A DNA stretch of 64,000 nt from NCBI GenBank assembly GCA_964017155.1, contig OZ024856.1:42978535-43042534 (forward strand), written 5' to 3'. The notes under the pieces were generated by a model. The model was not told the origin of the DNA and made no database searches. It was given only the letters and a program-made list of their open reading frames with translations. Position 1 is the first letter of the stretch. Each line of letters begins with the position of its first letter. This document shows, one piece after another, positions 12,096 through 25,400 of the stretch. The position numbers and the translations under genes are program-made. This DNA comes from Oasisia sp. SBJ-2009. Its lineage: Eukaryota; Annelida; Polychaeta; Sabellida; Siboglinidae.

Positions 12096-12573
12096 TAAAC
12101 GATGCCAATATTGCGCGTACATGTACAAGAGAAACAAAAATTGTCTAGCATGTTTAGTTAACTGTACAGCCCTTATCCCTACACGATTTAACAAAGTGAA
12201 AAAACAACACATAAACCCATCAACCACTTTAATTTCAAGTGCATTTCACAAATACAAAATTACATTATATGGCACGTCAACTTTGAAGTAAATTAAAATA
12301 TCTACTCTCACAATTAATATTATATAAAGGCAGTTCACGGAGAAGGAAACCACAACAGGTTAATAGATATACATTTCTATGAACAACATCCACCAGTCCC
12401 ACATGTGGAATCCACTCAATCCAGACTCACAGGAAACACATTTTGTTCATTTGTCACAAAGGACGTGAGTGCCCGAGATAAGATGCAAGCAATAGAGACG
12501 TGTGATACCATGGACACATGTAAACACTCAGCTTCTGCATAAAGAAACATTTAATATCTGTGTATATATTATG
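12096..12573. other. Non-coding, downstream of the phosphatase gene
   Basis: No gene recognised. It may include the phosphatase transcription end, which cannot be placed without RNA data. Confidence 0.35.
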
Positions 12574-12579
12574 TTTATT
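12574..12579 (-). terminator. Possible polyadenylation signal for the phosphatase gene
   Basis: TTTATT on the plus strand reads AATAAA on the minus strand, about 360 bp past the phosphatase stop codon. If used, the 3' UTR would include the CA run (minus strand) at 12653-12738. AATAAA is common by chance in such AT-rich DNA, so this is a weak call. Confidence 0.25.
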
Positions 12580-12650
12580 TAGGGCTAATGGTAGGATAAG
12601 AAAAGGCACATATAAAACAATCGTGTACTATGACAGCATTCAGCAGTGCA

Positions 12651-12652
<2 letters not shown>

Positions 12653-12738
<86 letters not shown>
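12653..12738. repeat. (GT)n microsatellite
   Basis: Nearly uninterrupted GT dinucleotides over about 85 bp. Confidence 0.95.
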
Positions 12739-12742
<4 letters not shown>

Positions 12743-12934
12743 AAACCCTATTTCTAAAGCCAACAAGATATGTAAGTGTAACAATACACACCTTGCAAAG
12801 GTAAAATATTAAACACCTCTTCGTCATAGAGTTTCTCTAACTAATAACTCACACTGCAGATGTGCTGGAATGTTGCAGATGCATAACCAATATAATACAG
12901 TAGATTTGATTGTTGTTATCTATGTAAAAAAAAC

Positions 12935-15900
12935 CTAGTTCTTCTTCTTCTGCTTCAGGTGACAGTCGTACATGCCAGCGAAGTGTTTGTCCCGCACCAA
13001 TGTCATTGTGTCGATCACTTTACCCTTCTGAAAACAAACACAGTGGCCTCAACAGACAGAACAATGCAAATAAAAAACTAGAGAAAAACAAGCCTTAAAT
13101 CAACTAGTCCTGAACCTTACTCTCCTACTTTTTATAGAAACCACACATTTAAAATCAAACAGTCCTACTTTGCTTATATAAATAACGTCAAATTTCATGG
13201 GAAAAAACAATAATTATTGTCATACCAGAGTAATATAACACTCTAATAACATCTAATCTGACAAGCAGGATGCAGACAGGAAGAGAGGAGGACCATTGTT
13301 TCTGCCAGATGTGCCCGTGGGAATGATGAGGACTAAATAAGTAGACCTGAATAACGTAATGGAATAGTGGCCTGGTATTAGGATGGAGCGACTGAATTCA
13401 ACATTGTAACAGAAGTTAGCCAAAATAATTTGTAATTCGCCATCAATCTGACTTGAACAAAATTGTTATGTATATTTGCCAATGTCAAAACCGTTCAGAC
13501 CAGTGATGCCGTATTGTATTAGCTTTAATATGCTTTTAATAATAGCCACCAGTTGTGTGGTGGTGTGGATGATAAGTAGTAAGTACACACGGAAGTAAAA
13601 GGATTAATTTTAAAAGGGAATAAGGAAGTTTTCATAGGTGGTGTTTTTCTTTAGCAACAAGGGGGTGCATACGATGGGGGGGTACACTGGGGGGTACAAT
13701 AGTACAATAGGGTGGTACAATAGGGTAGTACATTGGAGGAATAGTGGGGTGGTACAATGGGAGATACATTGGGTGGTACAGTGGGGGAGGGTACAATGGG
13801 AGATACAATGGGGTGGTACAATGGGAGGGTACAATGGGGATGTACAATGGGAGATACAATGGGGTGGTACAGTGGGGGAGGGTACAATGGGAGGGCACAA
13901 TGGGAGGGTACAATGGGATGGTACAATGGGAGATACAATGGGGTGGTACAGTGGGGGAGGGTACAATGGGAGGGTACAATGGGATATACAATGGGAGGGT
14001 ACAATGGGAGGGTACAATGGGAGATACAATGGGGTGGTACAATGGGGGAGGTTACAATGGGAGGTTACAATGGGAGGGTACAATGGGAGGGTACAATGGG
14101 ATGGTACAATGGGGGAGGGTACAGTGGGGTGGTACAGTGGGGGAGGGTACAGTGGGGTGGTACAGTGGGGGAGGGTACAGTGGGGTGGTACAGTGGGGGA
14201 GGGTACAATGGGGTGGTACAGTGGGGGAGGGTACAATGGGGTGGTACAATTGGGGAGGGTACAATGGGGTGGTACAGTGGGAGATACAATGGGGTGGTAC
14301 AGTGGGGGGAGGGTACAATGGGATAGTACAATGGGGTGGTACAGTGGGGGAGGGTACAATGGGAGATACAATAGGGTGGTACAGTGGTTTAATACATTGG
14401 GAGTACAGTGGGTGATACATTGGGGTGATACAGTGGGGGGGGGGTATAATGGGGTGGTACAGTGGTTTAATTCATTGGGAGTACAGTGGGTGATACATTG
14501 GGGTGATACAGGGGTACAATGGGGTAGTACAGTGGGAGATACAACGGGCTGGTACAGTTCATTGGGGGTACAGTGGGTGGTACAGTGGGTTGGTACAGTC
14601 CGCAACCTATCCACCTGTGCTGTAGCTGTGGCACCCACCTGGTCATCAGAGACCTGCTCCAGATACAGATGGGTGTTGTTCTTGATGTTCAGTCTGGTGT
14701 AGCCGTAGTCGTCACTGTGGTAGGCAGTCCAGGGGAATCCGACCGGCTCGAACGGGTCAACTCCTTCGTGGCAGCCCTGCGGTCAAGACACAATTGTCAT
14801 AAAATGACTGCAGCTCCAAGTGATGTGACATGATTGTCTATGCATAACCATGCAAGTGGCCTGGTTCTGATATTCACTACAGCGTTAGTATGTATTAATA
14901 TCTGTTTTTCCCAATAGGTGGTGTACCATAGTGATGTATTTGCACTGCAATACATGGTGGCGATGAAGAGGTTACATTTGAGCACGCAATGTAAAAGATG
15001 TTGTATTACTTAGCTAATGTCATGTAGAAGTTTTGTTCACCGGTGGGCAATGTGTTGCAAGCAGACTACAGTAAGATGTAAGCTTTTATACAGTCCTCAT
15101 TGCTCAGTGTGTTGCTGGCGGGTTAAAGTAAGAGAACACTGCATATTATGTCACCATGCTGATGTTACAGCATAAACACTACTTATTACATCACCATGGT
15201 GATGTTACAACATAACACTACCTATTGCATCACCATGGTGATGTTACAACATAACACTAGCTATTACATCACCATGGTGATGTTACAACATAACACTACC
15301 TATTACATCACCATGGTGATGTTACAACATAACACTACCTATTACATCACCATGGTGATGTTACAACATAACACTACCTATTACATTTCTTCCTTAAGTT
15401 AATATCAAATCAAGGCCTGCATAAATAAATCAACTTACAGCTGATCCTGTGACAATGTTGACCGGGGCTCCAGGGTTGTCATATGGGTTCGTCGATTTTG
15501 TACCATTGCACACCTAGATGAACAAAGTAAATGTTATATAGCAGCACAAACTATAGCCATACTAATTTATTATTAGTTATTGAATTTATTATATAATGAA
15601 GAATTAAAGATAGCTTTGCTAAACATTTTATTAATAAATAAATGTTCATAAGACATGATAAATGGCCGTCATGCTGTATTCAACCATTGTTATATCACCG
15701 TTATTATAAGGGTTGACATTTGTCTTCACCCTACCTTTAACAACATTGCAAGAAAAGAAAATGCATTTCAAGTACTTTCAAGTTTTGTGTAATTTGTATT
15801 GCGTAACTTGTGTGTTTGTCTGGGAAATATCCCTTTTCGTCTTTTCTCTCCATCACTCGAATAAATAAACTTCTCCGGGCTCCGGCCCATGTCTGCTCAT

Positions 15901-18900
15901 TTCTGTATGTTGCAAAAGAACTGCTTTCCAAAAACAATTATATTCCAATTCCAGAATTTTAACTGGTCAGTTCCACACTTTCAGTGTGGAGCTGATCGAC
16001 TGGACTGCACATACTTACAACAAGGTTATATGTGGGCCAGACTCGCTCGTACGAGTGTTCATGGGCAGTGAAGTGGAGGTCAACGCCGTATCTGTACAGC
16101 AACTCCTCCATGCCATACGCGTGGATGTCAGGCAGACCAACTCGAATCTACAAACACCATATACACTGTACAGTCTGAGTTGACACACAGTTAACAAATA
16201 TCTTCTTCAGTTTACTTAAACAACATGAAGATTTGACCTGGAGTTATTAGCACTGGCCTCCATTTCCTAAATATATTATAAATTAATACAAACAGAATTA
16301 CGAATAACACTAAAATTGAAAAAAAATTGGTAAGCAACTAAACAAATTGAATATCAATGTTCAATCATAGCTAACTAATTGGCCTTTTATGAAGTGTGAA
16401 CTTGAGGTAAGTAATAACAAATCACCTTGCTTTGTGTTAAGACAATGTAAGGGGCTACATAACTGGTTTAGTTCAGTTCAATTTTATTCTGTCTCCGAAA
16501 TGTAATTATGACAATAATAAGCTAGTCTTCTTGCAAAATAAATTTTTCTTTAAAACTGTATTATATGCAGAATATCATATTATGCGATAAAGTGATTCAA
16601 TAAGTCATTCGCAATAACAGAGTTCTAGAATGTCTACCCTGGTAAATCCTCAGGAATCTAGGGTCAGAAACACAACACATTAAGCATTTAGCATAATGAT
16701 GTGATTGGTTACGGGGATATCAGACCCTGTAGCAGACTAGCCTCGGTTACCCAGGCTCCGTGAGGTGGCAGCACTTTTAAACCCCTCAACTCGGCCTGGG
16801 AAACTAATGCTCTGCATTTGTAACCGCCAGGGCGGCCTTAACCCAGATTTGGGTAAAGACGCTGATTGGCTCTCAGGCCAAAATAACGATATACACGATA
16901 ATGATATCCTATGAAAAGTATTCAAAACTGAACTTACATTAACACAAAAACAAGTACAAATTCAAATTTATAGTTGTTTATAAAATAAGAATTATGGCAG
17001 AATTAACCAGTAAGGTGGCAGCATTGTTTAGCCCCACACCGATAGCATACAAATTAAATAAGGATACATTTGTTATCAAATAATGCTGTATTATAAAAAC
17101 TATTAAAAATTAAACTTATACCAACACAAAATAAATAGAAATACAAATTTGCAGTTGTTTTTAAAAATAGAAATTATGGCAGGATTAACCAGTATCCGTG
17201 AGGTGGCAGCATTGTTTAGAACACGCGGATAATATTCAAAAGCCGGCAAAATCACCAGACTAAATAAAGTAGCAGACTAAATAAACTAAACAAGACGGTT
17301 GTTGAACAGAACAGTCGCAGTATGTAACACAGTAGTAACTCATTTGAATTTGGTTCAGCATACGACTGTTTGTGTTTGGACAATAATGGTGAGAAGCAAG
17401 TGATGAGTTCGTACCATGTTCTCCTTGTTCATGCAGTGTTCTGGGTCGTTGCTGTTGGAGCAGTACATGGGTCGATGGCACATGGAGATGATCCACGGGC
17501 GCTTGGCACGGTTCTCAGGCTTGTTCGCCTCCTACAGTTCAACAAACACATGACTCATGTATAACGTGGTAAAACAGCTTATAAATAACTACCCCATGGT
17601 CCCCAGTTACTGTACACCATATCAAAGCTAAGTTATTATACAAAAGGTCCATACGGGGCCTTGAAAGTCATAAAAGGCCTTGAATTTGATTGGACCAAAT
17701 TCAAGGCCTCGAAATCCTTGAATTTGGTAGTCTTGAAAAGTCTTGAATTTAATTGTGGTCAATAAAATATTGCTTTGACTCATTTGTTGTGACGAATAAG
17801 AGCCAGAAAAGCTTATGAAAACAAACTTGCACATTGGGCAATTGACATTTCATTGTGGTCGGCACCATTGTTTTCTTAGTCAAGTAAAAATGTTGACCTC
17901 ATTTACTGCGCCTAAAAGTACATATGTCATTAAAACAGTCTTGAATTTATTTTTTAAATAGCCTTGGAAAGTCTTGAATAGCCTTGAATTTCAAATGACT
18001 GCATTATCGTAATTGTTTTTCATGAAGTAGGTTTCCGGTGAGAATTTCAACAAAACAAACAAAGGATTGTCTGAAATGTGAATACACCACAATTTTGGCA
18101 TCTGTTTCCTGACGGCTTGACAGACTTTGTGCTAGGCAACATCATGTCATTAAACCCCTACCACCCACCTTGAGGTCATTCTCGACCCACTTGTACTGGT
18201 TGGCGATCTGCTTCCAGCCGTAGTTTGTGTAGTAGTAGTACTCTGAGGAGAAAGACACGATGTGGGCGGGGCCAAGGTTGAAGCTGTGGACACAGAACGA
18301 CTGGATGCTTTAACTGACACAAATGCAGTAGCGGAATAAACTGCAAATTTAGCTAACATAGTAACTCATGTCACAATTAAAAAGGGATTGCTCACTAAAT
18401 GGTTCCCAGTTAGTGCTTATTATATAATAATAAAACTTTTTTTGGACACCATCAAATCCGTTCACGAGTGTGTACATACATGTAAATAGGTAAATAAATA
18501 AATAAATACAGTTTAGCTAAAATATAATGTTTGTATGAAACTGTATGTTCTATAAAGAAGCTGCAAAGTGCAGGCACAAAACCCCAGAATGATGTAATGC
18601 TTGTACTATTTAAAAAACCTTTACTAGACAGTTATTCCCCGAGACAGGCGTGTGTTGGCAGAATTATGTTTTGGGAATGTTTTATGTCCGATTTAAAAAA
18701 AGCATTAATCAACACAACACAACTATTACCATACCAAGCGAGTAATATGTATTTAGTTAATGTTTTCTGCAGACTGTTTGTTGAACACAGCATTATAACA
18801 TTGTGTTGGAAAAACAATTTGTGCATCTTGCAAAAACAAAACTGTGCATCTTGGGCCATTACTAACTTATGGTTGCACATTTTATTAGTTTTTTAATTGT

Positions 18901-21900
18901 TAGCTAACTACCTAGTCTACGTCGGATGTTTGTACCAACAAAATTAATTAATTAATTTATTTTATTTTTTTATTCATCAAACAATGTATTTATATATTTA
19001 GTTAGCTAATTTATTATATTATTTTATAGTATATCAATATAGGTGTATTACGTTGAATGTTTATATTGTACAGTACCATAAAATATTACTGTATAAATAT
19101 GGTGCTATATAAATTAATAAACATTTACTATAATATCTAAATACTTTAAAACCATACATGTGCACAATTTGGATTATAAATTATGTAAATTAAATGAAAA
19201 CTAAACTGCCCTGTCTGCCTTGCCATTGTGTTAGGAGGGCCATCTGGAGGGGGTAGGGTAAGAGTATCAGTCTAGTAGTCTACCAACCTGAAGAACATGC
19301 CATGGCCGTCTCCACCAGGCATGGTGAATCTACTCATGTAGTTAGAGAAGTTGCTGCAACAAAGTCAGTATCATAAGGTCATTCATGCTCAGTAACAATA
19401 CAAAGTAAGTATCATAAGGTCATTCACGCTCAGTAACAGTACAAAGTCAGTACCATAAGGTCATTCATGCTCAGTAACAATACAAAGTCAGTATCAAAAG
19501 GTCATTCACGCTCAGTAACAATACAAAGTCAGTATCATAAGGTCATTCACGCTCAGTAACAATACAAAGTCAGTATCATAAGGTCAGTCACACTCAGTAA
19601 CAGCACACAGAAAAGCAACTTAGGTAAACTCCTATATAGTGTAATATCTTGTCTTTGGACTACTGTACAAATATGCACCCTTTTGTGATTTTCAATACAA
19701 ATAAAAAAAAGTATTTCACCATTTACACCCTGGAAGCCCCATTCAGCTGAACACCATCTTGATTACTCAGGGAACCGTTCACAGATGCTGAATTTACTGT
19801 GACAGAAAGACAAGACTATTTGCACACAGTTGTTCACCACAGTCTACAGCCAGGTTCTCTATTATACACCCTTGGTTTTACTTTATTAAACACACCAAAA
19901 TACCCAAGAATAATCACTTGGATGAGGTGCTACATTATTATAATATTATCACTGGTTGGCAGTGATCATGACTTACTAGGCATTCTCGTGGTTGCCGACA
20001 CACGTCATGTAAGGAACGTAGGCGGCCACAGACTGCACCTGGTTCATGAAGGCATCTCCCACAGCCGCATTGTCCTGGAGGAAGACGTTGAGAATAAACA
20101 AACACTGTATTTGTTCACTATGATCTTTGTCTATAATGTTTTAGTTGTAAAAATGTTCACCATTTCAAAATGTGTTACACAGATAGACTGTTGAATAGTT
20201 ATATGTTAGAGTCCTAGACTATTTTGCCAACATAAATTAGATAACTAAATTAAACATTCAGATTGTTTATTGTTATAAAGGTTTTTCAATAAATGTCACA
20301 ATGTCTTTTTTTCGATTAAATATCGTATGGTTATACATGTAAATAGTGTTGTCGCACCTTTTATTGCACTGCTTAGATGCTTTATGTATGTAACTAAGCA
20401 ATTATAAGGGTAAACATGATAAGAATTATACTTCTTTTACCATTTTTCAACAATTTGTATTGTATGCACTGTATGTATAATGTAGTAGTAGTAATTGTTG
20501 TTGAAATTAATTTAAATTCAATTCAAAATACGTATTTGAATACCATTTTTTTTGTATTTGTATTAAAAATCACAAAAGGGTGCATATTTGTATTTGATAT
20601 CTGGTCTGTATTTGAAAGGTATTTGCAAATACAATCAAATACACATAAACATTACAATTTTACCAACAAAAGGTAAAGCAATGCCTTACATAAACTCGCT
20701 CAGAAGTTTAGACAGAATGTTTTTTCAAGCCTGTAGTATGGTTGGTCAACTGTGGGCAGGCAGCACTGAGAAAATTGGCCTTCAGTCAAGCTGGTCAAAC
20801 TTTAGCATCAATGAATGAATGGGAAGCCAATGTAGCTTATCTATAACCATAAATGTTGGTATTCACAGGGAATGTGCTTCAAAGAATCCTGGTATCACCT
20901 GCTGTGTAAACATCCTGGGCTAACACAAAGGAACCGAGGTTTCCTCCAGTGCAGGGGAAGAGCTACCCACTAGTTTGTATAATAGTACAGATAATGACAG
21001 TCTAATAAACCTGCCTACAGCAGTCAATCAAACAAGGAAAAATTCCAAGCACTGTGATACACTTGAACTATAATGGAAACATGGTCCACGTATTTAAAAA
21101 AAACAAATGGCAATGCATTTGAATAAAAAATGGCAGTGTATTTGTATTGACTTTTTTTATTTGTATTGAAATCTGGAAAAGCTATGTATTTGATTTATAG
21201 AGGTTAGGATTCACACACAATTTGCTGTAACCTAACTCACCGTGTCCATGTTGTAGGCGAAATCACCTGAAGAAACAAAAGGGTACTTGTAGTATCAGTT
21301 CACACAAACTGACCAACTGTTATGACATAATACTGCACCACTTGTTTTGTTGAAATGTGTTCAATATTGACTAATTATCACTATACATTACATGTGCACT
21401 GTTTTAATACTGTTTAATAAATAACAGAACAATTTATGTATATATAGTACACAATTAACCAGACTCCTTCCAGGAATTGTAGATTCTTATAACTATTTAT
21501 AATTATATTATAAATAAAAACCTGTTGCTTCCATAATTAAAAGACCCTTTCTAATTATTTAATATGTATATTAATAAATGAATGAAAAAGTTACTTAAAA
21601 TTGAACAAATAACTTACAATACAATAATGAAGCTATGAATAAATGCAACTGAGCAAAAACTGAGCACATAAAGAGAAACGGTAGTCCAAGGACTACCAGA
21701 AGCTTCGTCGGACTACCAAAGATGATGACAGCAGTAGTCCGATGGACTACCACAACATTTGGGAATATGTATAATTTTTTTATTATGCTTAAATCTGGCC
21801 CATATGACTACCATACATAGCTTTATCTAGAGACCCGTCCACCCGTCATTTGGACGGGTAAAAAAACAGTCTTCCAAAACCATAGATATTGTTAGTTATG

Positions 21901-22403
21901 CCTTCAAAGTGAGTGTAAATGGTGTCAAATGCAGGTCATCAGGCACAATTTGAAAGTTTATAAACTAGCTTAACAGTTAACATCAACGTGTCCACCAAAA
22001 CACGTGACTGGCAATAATTTGATCCTGCATAAAGCCCTGCTACCATATGTATTTGAGGACAACTAGATTTCCCCACTGAGTAGTCCTGCAGACTAGCTAC
22101 AATTTTTGGAGTTATTCCTACTGTCTGCTGTACACGTACCAACGTGAAACACTGCGTCGAAGTGTCCTTGTTGAGTCTCCTCCTGCAGGCGAGCCAGGGA
22201 CTGGGCATTCTCGTTGCCCATGTCTCCAAACAGAGCCAGTCGGACAGGCCAGTCGGTGCCATTCTTTATCGCCCTGAAGGTGTACAGGTCGCTCCAGCCC
22301 AACGAACTGCCCACATGGTACTCTGCAGGAGATGATGTTAGGTATCATTATGTGAGAACTATTTCTTTATTGACTAGGTTCAATTTATCTCAACACTTTC
22401 GCA

Positions 22404-22447
<44 letters not shown>

Positions 22448-25400
22448 ATGTGTAAAAAGTTGCTGTTGAATCTAAACAACTTAAACTATGCACCAATCAC
22501 AGAGTAACTGATAACTATACACATAATATGTCAAACAAATATACGGCTCTCTTTTAATTAATGCACACTAGTTGCTTAGAATAAATGGCAGATTGATGGC
22601 ATGCTTGGTAAACATTAAGTTCTTTCCTTAAATCAATATGTTGCCCGCGATTAAGCATTGAGCCTGTATCTTTTATTCTATTGTATTATGATTCTTTTCA
22701 ATGATTTTGCTGCTGTTGTTATTACTATTATTTTGCCTAGTCTCTAGGCAAACTGAAAAATATATACTTACTGTACTGGCTGCCAGGTTTAAGTCCAGTC
22801 ATTTTCACACGGTGCATGTACAACACCCTCTTTTGTGACCCGCCATCAACAAATTTCTCCTCAATGCCTTTGGCAACCTGAGTGAGATTATTCAGGCCAT
22901 ACTCAACAATTGAAACTTTGGTCGAGCTGTCTGTCACCCATGTGGCGACCATTTCAGTTGGTCCATCTGGAACAAATCATAATATTATACAATAGTCTGT
23001 GAACTTCTAAATCACACTGAAAGGTGTAAAATCCTGTACTGACATATATACAAGATAACCCAGCAAACAACGACGGTCCGTGATTTCACATGTTCTGTAA
23101 GTGAATTCACGAGTTGAACTGGCTCAATTCACGTGAATTCACTGGATCCTGTGAACACATTTGGTGCGTCAACACGTATTTATCGTGAAATCATGAGTTT
23201 TTCACGTGACGACACGTGCCAATGAAACCGTACCAGTTCTGACCCAGTACAACGTGTGTCAAACTCATGACAACAGACAGAACAAGTGCATTCACGTGAA
23301 TACACATTTGAATTGGATATTATTGTTAATATATCTTCCTCTTCATACTTCATTGACATAGCTGAACCACCACTAATTTGGCACTCATTATAACACTTGT
23401 ATACTATTTGTTACAGTATCACTATGATACCTTTAATTTGTAGTATAATGATATATGGACATCTTGAGTATCAATCCAGTATTAAATGGTTCATTGAACA
23501 CATGATAAAGTCATCTGATTATTATTAATAATAATAATAACATCTGGATAGTAGATAGCAGTAATCAGTTAGAACACTAGATATTGGCACAGCAACAGAA
23601 AAAAATGATACCTGATTCCATGGAGGTCGGCTTTACGGTAGAAAGAGGATTTTTTTTTTTTAAATTGTGAAAATAATCATGATTACATTCTAACGTAATC
23701 GTGAAAGTAATCATGATTACATTCTAAAGTAATCGTACTCGTACTCGAGTACATTGTAAAGTATTCGTACTCGAGTACATTTGTTTTCTCGGTACTCTCC
23801 ATCTCTGGTGCCAACTGGTTCAGAAATGGTTCCTTGTTTGCAGGGAACTGATGTACATGAAATATTGAACTGCAATGTGTGGTGACAGTCAACAATTAAG
23901 GCTCCATATTTCTTTACATTATATACTATGATTTATATCATTATTGAAGGTACTGTGGCAAAGAAATACTATGTAACCTTGTTGCTGAATATTACATATA
24001 CCGGGGTATATAGGTATTTAATGTTAACATAAAGTGTTTTTATTAATAAGATGAGGTTTCCTAGGCTACTACATAGGTGCCATAAATATTACAGTAAATT
24101 CTATCTCTGGATTCATGCTCTTTTGTATATCAATAAACCTTATGCATAATTAAAACATGACTGAGGCAGACATATTCAACAGTGCATGACCAATGACAAG
24201 TTTCTATGCCTGTGGTTGAATGTCTGACATGAAGCAAAGCAATACAACTCTCAGTCCCAATTAACTTGATTCTGTGCCAAAATGTCATGGAATTGATGCA
24301 AAGTTAATGTTTTTTTATTAATGCAGCATTTGGGTGAAATTGCTAACAATGATACAAATTCTTCTTAACAATGTTCATGCAATAAATATAAATTTTGCTG
24401 ACATTTAGTCCAATGTGCATTCATTTTCTGCTGTTAATACCTGGATGATGATAACCCAGATATACCGATACATGGCTTGCTGGTAAAGCAAATATTGCTG
24501 GTAAAGCAAATATTGCCATCATCATTATTCATATCTTGAGTGATATCTGACATTTACTGAATTTAAGACAAGGAGCTTGTACTGGCCTATATAGCCGACC
24601 AAAACATTGACATAATGACATGCTATAGACAGGGTTGGAACCACAAATAAGTATAACTACAGACAGACCATATCCATGAAGTTTATTTGGATCCGTTTAA
24701 TCAACTTATTAAATAAGTGTAATCACCGGGCAGGTGCATGCATCAGACATGGGGTCAAATACATTGAAATGTATTTAAATACAAATACTTTTGAGGGATT
24801 CAAATACAAATACTTTTAAATGCAAATGTATTTAAATACAAATACTTTTGAAAAGTATTTCAAATACTTTTTCAAATACTTTTCATTTTCAGGATATATT
24901 ATTATATAGGTAAAAGAAACAAAACGATATATCAAGCAGTTCATCTAGTTTATTGCTATTGTCTAAGTTGTCTGGTTACATTCAGTGGTCTAGTATCTAT
25001 CTGGCTACTGCCCAGTGTTCACTCTTGCCAAGTTCACTATTTCTCAGAGTTACACCGCAAAAATATCAGCTGCTGGAAAGTGTTGTCTGTGAGACGGCAT
25101 ATCTCTGGGCGAAACACCTTCCCAGCGATGCTGAAAAGCCTTTCAACTGGAGCCGAGGATGCAGGGATGCAAAGAAAGATGGGGGCTAACTTTGCTAGTG
25201 CTGGATATTTATTCATCACAGTGACAACTGACAAGTGAGGCAGTGGCTTCTTGTAACAAGCCTTCTTATACAGTGGTCTCAAAGGTCCACTGCCTCAATG
25301 ACTGCTCATATGATGGCGTAATTGCCTTTACTAGGCCGTAATTCCTGAGTAAATTGCCACAAGACACAGTACAGTTACTTGAGTTTTAATTTTATTCAAT

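Noticed and set aside
13610..14702. Frames of more than 300 codons on both strands
   Set aside because: They are produced by the G-rich minisatellite; composition is pure repeat and the region is intron 11 of the phosphatase.
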